From contig JAZLBL010000042.1 in NCBI GenBank assembly GCA_045613685.1, positions 1 through 61,371 of the forward strand: DNA of 61,371 bases, given 5' to 3'. The notes beneath the pieces were generated by a model. It saw only the letters and a list, made by a program, of their open reading frames with translations, was not told where the DNA came from and did not search any database. Origin of the DNA: Fimenecus sp045613685. Its GTDB lineage: Bacteria > Bacillota > Clostridia > Oscillospirales > Acutalibacteraceae. Of this stretch, positions 1-7,436 are shown one piece after another (within the stretch, counting starts at the first letter, position 1; every line of letters starts with the position of its first letter). Both the position numbers and the translations under genes were made by a program.

Positions 1-433
<433 letters not shown>

Positions 434-703
434 ATTGTATTAATACGAACTTTCGTCCGTTCTAATCATTTTCTAAAGTGCTTTTAGCTCTTTACTTCTT
501 TTAACTCAAAAACGCTTAGCGTTTATTTAACTCTTTTGTTATCCAAAAGAATTACTGTTTCTTGTATCTTCTGTCGAGTACTTTTGTACCCTCAAAGAAT
601 CTACAGGGTTCCTTTTACTTATCTCGTCGTTGTTTAATTTTCAAGGTTCAGTTTTTCGCTTCAGAACTTGGTTTGTTTCGCCCTCTGTTCTTGGCGCTCG
701 TAT
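434..703 (-). other. rRNA operon leader
   Basis: About 265 nt separate the promoter from the mature 16S 5' end. The stretch has no convincing protein-coding content. On the minus strand it contains a CCTTGAAAATTAAACA segment resembling the boxA-like leader sequence of other Firmicutes rrn operons, and a short hairpin AACGC-TAA-GCGTT near 511-523. Processing and antitermination roles are inferred from position. Confidence 0.6.
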
Positions 704-732
704 ATAATAACAAAAGCAATGACAAATGTCAA
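704..732 (-). promoter_or_regulatory. rRNA operon promoter (sigma-A type)
   Basis: On the minus strand a perfect -35 TTGACA (727-732) is separated by exactly 17 bp from a -10 TATTAT (704-709). It is the only near-consensus promoter in front of the 16S gene and would start transcription about 260 nt upstream of the mature rRNA. Confidence 0.85.
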
Positions 733-866
733 CAACTTTTTTCAGTTTTTTTGCACCTTTTTATAAACTAATCCGCGTGTTTCGAATTTGGTGATTTTAA
801 TCAATAAAAATGTGTTAGTTTTGCTGAGTTTTATGTGCAAGTTGACAGTTAGGTATAAACAGGTAT

Positions 867-895
867 AAAAATAGCAGGAGCTGAGCCCCTGCTAT
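867..895 (-). terminator. Rho-independent terminator after the CDF exporter gene
   Basis: On the minus strand, 10 nt after the exporter stop codon, ATAGCAGG and CCTGCTAT arms form a GC-rich stem that is followed directly by TTTTT. Confidence 0.85.
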
Positions 896-904
896 ACATA
901 CATT

Positions 905-1810
905 TTAGTGGTGATGGTGATGATGGTGGTGATGGTGTGAGTGAGAATGTGAAGAGTGTTCTATATGACAATGCTCTTCGTGGCAATGGTCGTCTGGGCT
1001 TTCGATTTCAAGAGTTGCGTGGCCGATACCGTGCTCTTTCAATTCTTCTCTTATTTTATCTTTAATTGTATGTGAATTTTCATTTGACACTATATGCATT
1101 GTTGCATAGTTGTGATGACCATCCATACTCCAAATATGAATATGGTGCACATCAATTACACCATCGATTTCTTTAATGTGATGTTTGATTTCTTCTATAC
1201 TAATATTATTAGGAATTTTTTCAAGGAATAAATCTAATACTTCTTTAAGATTTTTAAGTGCGTTTATAAATATGAAAATTGCAACACCCATTGACATAAG
1301 TGGGTCGATAATCGATATATCAGTAAAACGCATTATAATTGCACCTACAAGCACAACGAGCCAACCTAGCACGTCTTCGAGCATATGAAGATTTACAGCT
1401 TTCTGATTAAGCGAGTCACCATCTTTGGTAAAGTATGCAGCAACGAAATTTACAAGTGCACCGACGATTGCGAATATAATCATACCATTATAGTTGATTT
1501 CAACGGGATTTATAATTCTGCGAATCGCGTTATAGATAACCATTGCAGAGCCAAGCAACAATATAACGGTTGTGATTACGCTACCCATTACTGAAAATCG
1601 TGCATAGCCATAGGTGTAGGTTTCGTCAGGTTGCTTTTTGCTTTTCTTTTCAAGGGAATATGAGATACCTATACTTGTGGCATCGCCCAAATCGTGAACG
1701 GCATCTGAAATAATAGCAACGCTACCAGTGAAAAATCCACCAATAATTTCAAAAATTGAAAATGACAGATTAAGTATAAATGCTATAAGTATATTCTTTT
1801 CTGTTTTCAT
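905..1810 (-). CDS. Cation diffusion facilitator (CzcD/ZitB-type) metal exporter
   Basis: This 301-residue protein is a CDF-family antiporter expected to export Zn(II), Cd(II) or related ions across the cytoplasmic membrane in exchange for protons. It has about six membrane segments in the first 200 residues, the family motif SDAVHDLGD near residue 35 and HMLEDVLG near 142, where metal-site Asp/His residues lie, and a cytoplasmic C-terminal domain (VDVHHIHIWSMDG). The tail after about residue 272 is extremely His-rich and ends in ten consecutive His, a likely metal-buffering segment. Its ATG overlaps the TGA of the upstream ArsR gene (ATGA), so the two are translationally coupled and probably co-induced by metal. 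Exact substrate cannot be read from the sequence. Confidence 0.93.
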   Translation of the reverse strand: MKTEKNILIAFILNLSFSIFEIIGGFFTGSVAIISDAVHDLGDATSIGISYSLEKKSKKQPDETYTYGYARFSVMGSVITTVILLLGSAMVIYNAIRRIINPVEINYNGMIIFAIVGALVNFVAAYFTKDGDSLNQKAVNLHMLEDVLGWLVVLVGAIIMRFTDISIIDPLMSMGVAIFIFINALKNLKEVLDLFLEKIPNNISIEEIKHHIKEIDGVIDVHHIHIWSMDGHHNYATMHIVSNENSHTIKDKIREELKEHGIGHATLEIESPDDHCHEEHCHIEHSSHSHSHHHHHHHHHH

Positions 1811-2181
1811 TCTGCGCTCTCCCCTTTGTGTTCAATGTGTTTAAGGCCTACTTCAAAAATTTCAGCAATGTGGTCATCATCTAAGGAATAGTAAACAGTT
1901 TTGCCATCTTTTCGTGATTTAACTACTCCAACTTCTTTCATTTTGCTTAACTGGTGTGAAATTGAGGATTTTGTCATTGACAATACATTTGCTAAATCAC
2001 AAACACACATTTCGTTTTGTAAAAGTGCAAATAAGAGTTTGCATCTTGTTGAGTCCCCCATAATTTTAAAAAAATCTGCTAAATGATTAAGTGTGTCATT
2101 ATTTGGCATTTTTGAAAGAGTGTCTTCTACCATTTCTTTATGCACCATATTACAGTCACATATAAATTCGTTCTTTGACAT
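1807..2181 (-). CDS. ArsR/SmtB-family metal-responsive repressor (CadC-like)
   Basis: A 124-residue winged-helix repressor. A DNA-recognition helix (MTKSSISHQLSKMKEVGVV) and the preceding helix with the Cys pair MCVCDLA are visible, together with an N-terminal CDC pair. This pattern matches the alpha3N thiolate metal site of CadC-type sensors of Cd, Pb and Zn. The start is placed at ATG 2181, because AAAGGA lies about 10 nt upstream. The in-frame ATG at 2211 would sit only a few bases from the predicted transcription start and has no ribosome binding site. It overlaps the downstream CDF exporter by 4 bp and most likely represses its own operon through the palindrome at 2227-2244. Confidence 0.92.
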   Translation of the reverse strand: MSKNEFICDCNMVHKEMVEDTLSKMPNNDTLNHLADFFKIMGDSTRCKLLFALLQNEMCVCDLANVLSMTKSSISHQLSKMKEVGVVKSRKDGKTVYYSLDDDHIAEIFEVGLKHIEHKGESAE

Positions 2182-2220
2182 ATATATTATTCCTTTCAAT
2201 TGAGTATTCATTCAACTGTT

Positions 2221-2250
2221 ATTATAGTTGAATACATATTCAACTGTCAA
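2221..2250 (-). promoter_or_regulatory. arsR-CDF promoter with operator filling the spacer
   Basis: On the minus strand a perfect -35 TTGACA (2245-2250) and perfect -10 TATAAT (2221-2226) flank an 18-bp spacer. The spacer is itself an inverted repeat, GTTGAATA-TG-TATTCAAC (2227-2244), which fits the TGAA...TTCA style of ArsR/SmtB operators. A second, imperfect TGAAT...ACTCA copy lies just downstream at about 2200-2214. Binding would block RNA polymerase directly. Confidence 0.85.
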
Positions 2251-2282
2251 GAGATTTTTGAAAAATAAAAAGTAAAAAACAG

Positions 2283-2298
2283 GACACGTCCCCTACAA
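2283..2298 (+). repeat. Short relative of the gene-end element
   Basis: A small palindrome GGAC-AC-GTCC followed by CCTACA stands immediately beside the first copy of the 25-bp gene-end element. It shares the architecture of palindrome plus C-rich CTACA tail, but the arm sequence differs. Confidence 0.45.
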
Positions 2299-2306
2299 AA
2301 GAAAAA

Positions 2307-2331
2307 GGGCGATTCGTGAATCGCCCCTACA
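2307..2331 (-). repeat. Gene-end palindromic element, copy 1 (after rpoD)
   Basis: Arms GGGCGATTC and GAATCGCCC around GT, followed on the plus strand by CTACA. It begins 18 nt after the rpoD stop codon. Read on the minus strand the palindrome is followed by TTTTTCTTTT, so it can act as the rpoD terminator. Confidence 0.85.
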
Positions 2332-2349
2332 TTATAATATACTATTAAA

Positions 2350-3441
2350 TTAATCAAGGAAGTCGCGGAGCTTTTTGCTACGGCTTGGGTGACGAAGTTT
2401 GCGAAGTGCTTTTGCTTCAATCTGACGGATACGCTCACGAGTAACATTGAATTCTTTACCAACTTCTTCAAGTGTTCTTGGATGTCCATCTTCAAGACCG
2501 AAACGAAGTGAGAGAACTTTTTCTTCTCTTGGAGTAAGTGTTTTAAGTACTTCTGCAAGTTGCTCTTTAAGAAGAGAAATTGATGCAGCATCTGCCGGTG
2601 ACAATGCTTCGTCATCAGGAATAAAGTCGCCTAAGTGACTGTCTTCTTCTTCACCGATTGGTGTTTCAAGAGAAACCGGCTCTTGAGCAAGACGAAGAAT
2701 TTCACGAACCTTATCTGGTGACATATCAAGTTCTTCTGCAATTTCTTCTGCTGATGGGTCGTGACCATTTTTATGAAGCAACTGACTGCTTGTTTTTTTA
2801 ACTTTATTAATTGTTTCAACCATATGAACAGGGATACGGATTGTTCTTGCCTGGTCAGCAATAGCACGAGTAATCGCTTGTCTAATCCACCAAGTTGCAT
2901 AAGTTGAGAACTTAAAGCCCTTTGTATAGTCAAATTTTTCAACAGCTTTAATAAGGCCTAAGTTACCTTCTTGAATCAAATCAAGGAACTGCATGCCACG
3001 ACCTACATAACGCTTTGCGATAGAAACAACAAGACGAAGGTTTGCCTCAGCAAGTCTTTGCTTTGCTTTTTTATCGTCGTCTGCAATTCTGATGGCGAGT
3101 TCGATTTCTTCTTCTGATGTTAAAAGTGGAACACGACCGATTTCTTTAAGGTAAACACGAACAGGGTCATCCATTGCAAGAGCCTTGTTTTCGCCTAATC
3201 CACCATCGTCACTTTTTGCAAGGTCAGATTCGTCAGTGATTGCATCTCTTGCCATATCACCAAGGTCGTCAATAAGTTCGATGTTGTTTGCTTCAATAAG
3301 CTCATAAAGCTTGTCCAACTCTTCCATTTCGATATCGAGTTCAACGATTGCGTTGTCGATTTCTTGTGTTGTGAGTTTGCCAACTGCTTTACCTTTTTCA
3401 ATCAATGCTCTTATAGCACTCTTTTTATCAATCATTTCCAT
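2350..3441 (-). CDS. rpoD: RNA polymerase primary sigma factor (sigma-A/RpoD)
   Basis: The 363-residue housekeeping sigma factor directs RNA polymerase to TTGACA/TATAAT promoters such as those found throughout this window. Region 1.1-like sequence occupies about the first 60 residues. Region 1.2 (MDDPVRVYLKEIGRVPLLT) lies near 90. Region 2 with the core-binding and -10 recognition helices (IQEGNLGLIKAVEKFD, FSTYATWWIRQAI) lies near 155-190. Region 4 ends with the helix-turn-helix VTRERIRQIEAKALRKLRHP. Its length is typical of Firmicutes SigA. The start ATG has GGAG 9 nt upstream. It follows dnaG by 23 bp, the conserved dnaG-rpoD order. Confidence 0.98.
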   Translation of the reverse strand: MEMIDKKSAIRALIEKGKAVGKLTTQEIDNAIVELDIEMEELDKLYELIEANNIELIDDLGDMARDAITDESDLAKSDDGGLGENKALAMDDPVRVYLKEIGRVPLLTSEEEIELAIRIADDDKKAKQRLAEANLRLVVSIAKRYVGRGMQFLDLIQEGNLGLIKAVEKFDYTKGFKFSTYATWWIRQAITRAIADQARTIRIPVHMVETINKVKKTSSQLLHKNGHDPSAEEIAEELDMSPDKVREILRLAQEPVSLETPIGEEEDSHLGDFIPDDEALSPADAASISLLKEQLAEVLKTLTPREEKVLSLRFGLEDGHPRTLEEVGKEFNVTRERIRQIEAKALRKLRHPSRSKKLRDFLD

Positions 3442-3464
3442 TTGGAGTTCTCCTTCACATTACC

Positions 3465-5213
3465 TTAATTCTTGAAAAACTTTAAAAAGTCTTCATCGCT
3501 GATGCTTTCCACATTCACATCTTTAAGGCTTTTTTTATTTTTTTCATTTAATATTACTTTTATACAATCGGCACACTCATCGGCACTATTATTAAGCGTG
3601 TGCGAAATTGTCTGAATTTTCGCAACTGCACTTATTTCTTCGTCGGTAAGTTCACCGTATAAAAACGATATTTCAGCAGATTTGCCTTCTCGTAATCTGT
3701 CTGTAACTGCTTTAAAGATTCGTTTATTGAAATCTGTAACAAAATCTTCTGCATCTAATTTTTCGTCAACCATTTTCAAGTGTTCGGGATTAGACATAAG
3801 AATTGCAATGAGCATTTCTTCTGCTTTTGCACCTGCATGATATTTTCTTCGCTCAGAATTGAGATTATCGAGTATATCCCCTTGACGTTGAATCTGGTTA
3901 AATTCTTTTTTCTGATTAGAATAAACCTTTTTCTTAGCAAGGCGCTTTGCTTCGTCAACAATTACGCTTTTGGTAACTGACAACTCATCTGCAATTCGTG
4001 ATGCATAAATATCAAGCTCCACTGCGCCAACATTTGATAATATTTCAATTGCACTTTTCAAATATTGACGTTTACCGTCATCACTTGCCAAGTCATATTT
4101 TGAATGCTCACGCAAGAGAGCAAATTCGATTTCGTTTGCAGCACCTGAAATTATGGCTTTCATTTTTTCAATGCCATAATTCTTAATAATTTCATCGGGG
4201 TCTTTGCCACCGCTGAGTCTTAAAACCTTGATTTTAGCAGGTGTATTTTTGAAAATCTGCAACGCTCTTGTTGCGGCCTTCTGCCCTGCTTCGTCAGCGT
4301 CATAAGCAATCATTATTTCAGATGCATAACGGGATAACAAACTTGCCTGTTCACTCGTTAGTGCTGTGCCAAGTCCTGCAACTGCATTGGTAAACCCTGA
4401 TTGGTGAAGTGCGATAACATCCATATATCCTTCGCAAAGAATAAGACTATCTTTGCCACTCTTTTTTGCAAGGTTAAGTGCAAACACACCTTGACTCTTT
4501 TTATAAACTAATGTGTCTGATGTGTTTAAATACTTTGGTTTAGAGTCATCCATTACACGACCACCAAAAGCGATAACATTGCCTTTGACATCAATAATGG
4601 GGAACATTATACGATTACGGAAATTATCGTAAACAACATTATCGTTTCTAAGTGAATGGCGTGCAAGGTTTGCTGAAACAAGTTCCTCTTTTGTAAAACC
4701 TTTTTTCACCATATAATCAATCAACGAATGGTAAGAATTCGGTGCAAAGCCGAGACCGAATCTTTTTATTGTTTCGTCGGTAAGCCCACGATTTTTGAAG
4801 TATTGATAACCAACAGCGCCGTCTTTTGTGCCAAGGCAACTGTGGAAAAATCTTGCGGCTTCTCGGTTTGCTTCGAGCATTCTAAGTCGTCTTTTATTGA
4901 TTGTGTTATCATAAGAGTTTTCTTCGGGCACATCCATACCCACGCGGTCGGCTAAAAATTTGATAGCATCAAGATAATCGAGATTTTCGATATTCTTGAT
5001 AAAGGTTACCACATCGCCACCACTACCGCAGCCAAAACAATAATAAGATTGTGTATCAGGATAAACTGTGAATGATGGTGTCTTTTCACCGTGGAAAGGA
5101 CATAAGCCTTTGCTTATTCGACCTGCTCTTTTGATATTTACATAAGAAGAGATAGTTGTTTCAATATCAGCACGACTGCGAAGTTCCATTAAAAAAGCAT
5201 CGTCAAATCGCAC
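3465..5213 (-). CDS. dnaG: DNA primase
   Basis: The 582-residue primase makes RNA primers at the replication fork. An N-terminal zinc-binding CHC2 domain is clear (C38, H41, C59, C62), followed by the RNA polymerase/Toprim catalytic core with the CEGYMD motif near residue 260 and DADEAGQKAA downstream. The C-terminal part after about 440 corresponds to the helicase-interaction region. Translation starts at GTG 5213, preceded by GGGAGG, and lies 1 nt after the stop of the dGTPase gene. Primase and rpoD are adjacent, as in many Firmicutes. Confidence 0.97.
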   Translation of the reverse strand: MRFDDAFLMELRSRADIETTISSYVNIKRAGRISKGLCPFHGEKTPSFTVYPDTQSYYCFGCGSGGDVVTFIKNIENLDYLDAIKFLADRVGMDVPEENSYDNTINKRRLRMLEANREAARFFHSCLGTKDGAVGYQYFKNRGLTDETIKRFGLGFAPNSYHSLIDYMVKKGFTKEELVSANLARHSLRNDNVVYDNFRNRIMFPIIDVKGNVIAFGGRVMDDSKPKYLNTSDTLVYKKSQGVFALNLAKKSGKDSLILCEGYMDVIALHQSGFTNAVAGLGTALTSEQASLLSRYASEIMIAYDADEAGQKAATRALQIFKNTPAKIKVLRLSGGKDPDEIIKNYGIEKMKAIISGAANEIEFALLREHSKYDLASDDGKRQYLKSAIEILSNVGAVELDIYASRIADELSVTKSVIVDEAKRLAKKKVYSNQKKEFNQIQRQGDILDNLNSERRKYHAGAKAEEMLIAILMSNPEHLKMVDEKLDAEDFVTDFNKRIFKAVTDRLREGKSAEISFLYGELTDEEISAVAKIQTISHTLNNSADECADCIKVILNEKNKKSLKDVNVESISDEDFLKFFKN

Positions 5214-5214
5214 A

Positions 5215-6225
5215 TTATCCCTCCCATCCTATATCTACCCAAGAATCAGGGATGAATATATTTTTATAAACTGAGACAAGATAACGGTCACTCATACCTG
5301 CAATATAGTCACATGCAGCTTGGTGGACGCCTTCTTGCTCTATTATATAATGGTATGCCTGAGGAATTTTTTCAGGGTTGCTTAAAAGATAGTCATAAAG
5401 ACGGATGATAACATCCATAGCTTTTGTTTCTTCACCCTTACACACAGGGTTTGTATAAACCTTTTCAAACATAAACGAATGCAATTCGTCAAATGGTTGT
5501 TGAATATCAGGTGAAAATTGAATTGTGTCAACGCTATTTTCAACAACATTTCTGACCATTGTATTTATTCTGTCAGATTTTGAAAAGCCCAATGCTTTTT
5601 TTATTTCAAAAGGAATATCGTCTTCACTCATAACGCCTGCACGGGTTGCGTCGTCAATATCGTGATTGATATAAGCAATTTTGTCGGCAAGCTTTACAAT
5701 TCGACCTTCAAGAGTGAATGCTTCTTTACCCCTTGTGTGACAAACAATACCATCACGGACTTCATATGTAAGATTTAACCCTTTGCCACCTTTTTCTAGT
5801 TTATCAACAACTCTGAGACTCTGGTCATAGTGTCGGAATCCGCCAGGTACAACCTTATCGAGCGCTCTCTCACCTGCGTGACCAAATGGAGTATGGCCTA
5901 AATCGTGACCTAATGCAATAGCTTCGGTCAAATCAGCATTCAAAAGCAATCCGTTTGCGATTGCACGAGCAACCTGTGAAACTTCAAGGGTATGGGTAAG
6001 TCTTGTTCTGTAATGGTCACCCTCTGGGGATAAAAACACTTGAGTTTTGTGCTTTAATCTACGGAACGAGTTTGAATGAATAATTCTATCACGGTCACGT
6101 TGAAAGTCTGTTCTCAAATCACATTTAGGCTCTAAGATTATACGTCCTTTTGTTTTTGCAGAAAGACACGCCTTTGAAGATAAAAAACCTGCTTCTTTAT
6201 TTTCAAAAGTTTCTCTTATATTCAT
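5215..6225 (-). CDS. dgt: dGTP triphosphohydrolase-like HD-domain protein
   Basis: This 336-residue HD-domain phosphohydrolase is expected to hydrolyse dNTPs to deoxynucleosides and triphosphate and so tune nucleotide pools. The metal-binding residues are visible in HYRTRLTHTLEVSQVAR and ALGHDLGHTPFGHAGE, with a later Asp in KLADKIAYINHDIDD. Its length fits the shorter deoxyguanosinetriphosphate triphosphohydrolase-like family often encoded next to dnaG in Firmicutes. The ATG follows GGGGGT. Its 3' end carries the ribosome binding site of dnaG, so the genes are coupled. Substrate preference cannot be assigned. Confidence 0.93.
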   Translation of the reverse strand: MNIRETFENKEAGFLSSKACLSAKTKGRIILEPKCDLRTDFQRDRDRIIHSNSFRRLKHKTQVFLSPEGDHYRTRLTHTLEVSQVARAIANGLLLNADLTEAIALGHDLGHTPFGHAGERALDKVVPGGFRHYDQSLRVVDKLEKGGKGLNLTYEVRDGIVCHTRGKEAFTLEGRIVKLADKIAYINHDIDDATRAGVMSEDDIPFEIKKALGFSKSDRINTMVRNVVENSVDTIQFSPDIQQPFDELHSFMFEKVYTNPVCKGEETKAMDVIIRLYDYLLSNPEKIPQAYHYIIEQEGVHQAACDYIAGMSDRYLVSVYKNIFIPDSWVDIGWEG

Positions 6226-6306
6226 TCAAATACCCCCTTAAAAATTACTTTCTATATACTTATACGACAGAAAAAACAAAATCCCTTTATTTTTTCTAAA
6301 AAAATT

Positions 6307-6930
6307 TTAAAATTCGCAGAATTTTTCTGAAATTATGGTTAAATCTAACTTTCCGTTGCTTAAATCGGTGATTTTTGCCTGAATGTTATTAAGATTTTCA
6401 CCTTTAATTCTAAACATAATTTTCACATTATCAGTAAACTCTGTATCAAGAATAACAGTATCTTCGCGCAAAAGAAAATCATTGAGTTTGCCATAAAATG
6501 TATAGTCACATTCTATCGCTATATCAAGACAATGTGCCATTGTGATAATCTTGGCACTATCAACTGCAATTTTTGCACTGTGAGAATAAGCACGGACTAA
6601 TCCCCCACCGCCAAGCAATATGCCACCAAAATATCGGGTAACAACAACGCAAGTATCAACCAAATTTTCTTTTTCAAGAACATCAAGGCAAGGCACACCT
6701 GCTGTGCCCTGTGGTTCACCATCGTCAGAATAACGTTTTATTCCACCATTGCGCAATATATATGCAGAAACATTGTGAGTTGCATCCCAATGTTTCGATT
6801 TAATCTCATTAATAAAATCGTTTGCTTCTTCAACAGTTGTTACGGGTTTAGCATAGCCAATAAAACGAGAACGCTTGACTATATATTCATCACTGTTGAA
6901 TTCTTTTATTGTGCGATATTCATTGAGCAT
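6307..6930 (-). CDS. YigZ/IMPACT family protein
   Basis: This 207-residue protein has the N-terminal UPF0029/IMPACT domain (KRSRFIGYAKPV, SKHWDATHNVSAY, YSDDGEPQGTAGVPCLD, VVVTRYFGGILLGGGGLVRAYS) and a C-terminal DUF1949-like ferredoxin-fold segment. The family is widespread and linked to translation or stress responses; no enzyme activity is established. The start is ATG 6930 with GGAGG 8 nt upstream. An open frame extends to 7008, but that extension overlaps a structured repeat-like element and has no ribosome binding site. It lies between dgt and rpmE. Confidence 0.92.
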   Translation of the reverse strand: MLNEYRTIKEFNSDEYIVKRSRFIGYAKPVTTVEEANDFINEIKSKHWDATHNVSAYILRNGGIKRYSDDGEPQGTAGVPCLDVLEKENLVDTCVVVTRYFGGILLGGGGLVRAYSHSAKIAVDSAKIITMAHCLDIAIECDYTFYGKLNDFLLREDTVILDTEFTDNVKIMFRIKGENLNNIQAKITDLSNGKLDLTIISEKFCEF

Positions 6931-6951
6931 TTTAGAAACCTCCGTTGTAAC

Positions 6952-7062
6952 CGCTGAATAAATCGGGTTGCAATTATCAGCGAGATAGTTTTTCGTTAGA
7001 ACCGTCAAAAAACGCAGGTAATACTTTGTGTATTGCCGAGTATTTTAGACGAGCTATGACGG
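6952..7062 (-). other. Structured non-coding element upstream of the IMPACT gene
   Basis: The roughly 110-bp stretch holds two hairpin systems. One pairs CGCTGA (6952-6957) with TCAGCG (6977-6982). The other has an outer stem CCGTCA (7002-7007) with TGACGG (7057-7062) enclosing an 8-bp inner stem GGTAATAC/GTATTGCC (7017-7024 and 7030-7037, loop TTTGT). It lies immediately upstream of the GGAGG of the IMPACT gene. It may be a 5' leader structure or a small dispersed repeat; function unknown. Confidence 0.5.
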
Positions 7063-7112
7063 AAAAATAATCGATGAGAATTGTTACAAAGATTTATGAG
7101 GTGATTACACAA

Positions 7113-7144
7113 CAAAAAACAAAAGGTGGCACATTTGTACCACC
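7113..7144 (-). terminator. Rho-independent terminator after rpmE
   Basis: On the minus strand GGTGGTAC-AAAT-GTGCCACC forms an 8-bp stem (one G-T pair) followed by TTTTGTTTTTTG, 13 nt after the rpmE stop codon. Confidence 0.85.
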
Positions 7145-7157
7145 ATAATTGCTTTGA

Positions 7158-7361
7158 TTATTTAGAGAGATTGTAACGTTTGTTAAATCTGTCAACACGT
7201 CCGCCTGTATCAACAAGCTTCTGTTTACCTGTGAAGAATGGGTGGCAATTTGAGCAGATATCAACTTTCAAATCATCTTTAGTTGAACGAGTTTCAAATG
7301 TTGCACCGCAAGCGCACTTAACTGTTACTGTTTTATACTCTGGATGGAGTCCCTGTTTCAT
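7158..7361 (-). CDS. rpmE: 50S ribosomal protein L31 (zinc-binding type)
   Basis: This 67-residue L31 is of the zinc-binding (C+) class: C16, C18, C36 and C39 form the metal site (KCACGA ... CSNCHPFFTGKQKL). The start is ATG 7361 (MKQGLHPEY), because the upstream in-frame GTG at 7373 lies inside its GAGGTG ribosome binding site. It is monocistronic, with its own terminator downstream and a probable promoter overlapping the end of addA. Confidence 0.97.
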   Translation of the reverse strand: MKQGLHPEYKTVTVKCACGATFETRSTKDDLKVDICSNCHPFFTGKQKLVDTGGRVDRFNKRYNLSK

Positions 7362-7401
7362 GACAATTGTCACCTCTTTCAGTACTTGTTTTCATTAGCC
7401 T

Positions 7402-7436
7402 AATAAGTTTATCACAAGAAAATACAAAAATCAAGT
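7402..7436 (-). promoter_or_regulatory. Probable rpmE promoter
   Basis: On the minus strand TTGATT is followed after 17 bp by TAAACT, overlapping the last codons of addA. The -10 is weak, so this is a moderate call. Confidence 0.45.

Noticed and set aside
562..771. Plus-strand ORF of 69 codons in the rRNA leader
   Set aside because: It lies across the rRNA leader and promoter on the opposite strand, has no ribosome binding site and no recognisable protein sequence.
2247..2615. Minus-strand ORF overlapping the 3' end of rpoD and the arsR promoter
   Set aside because: It is a shifted frame of rpoD that runs through a repeat; codon use and composition are not protein-like.
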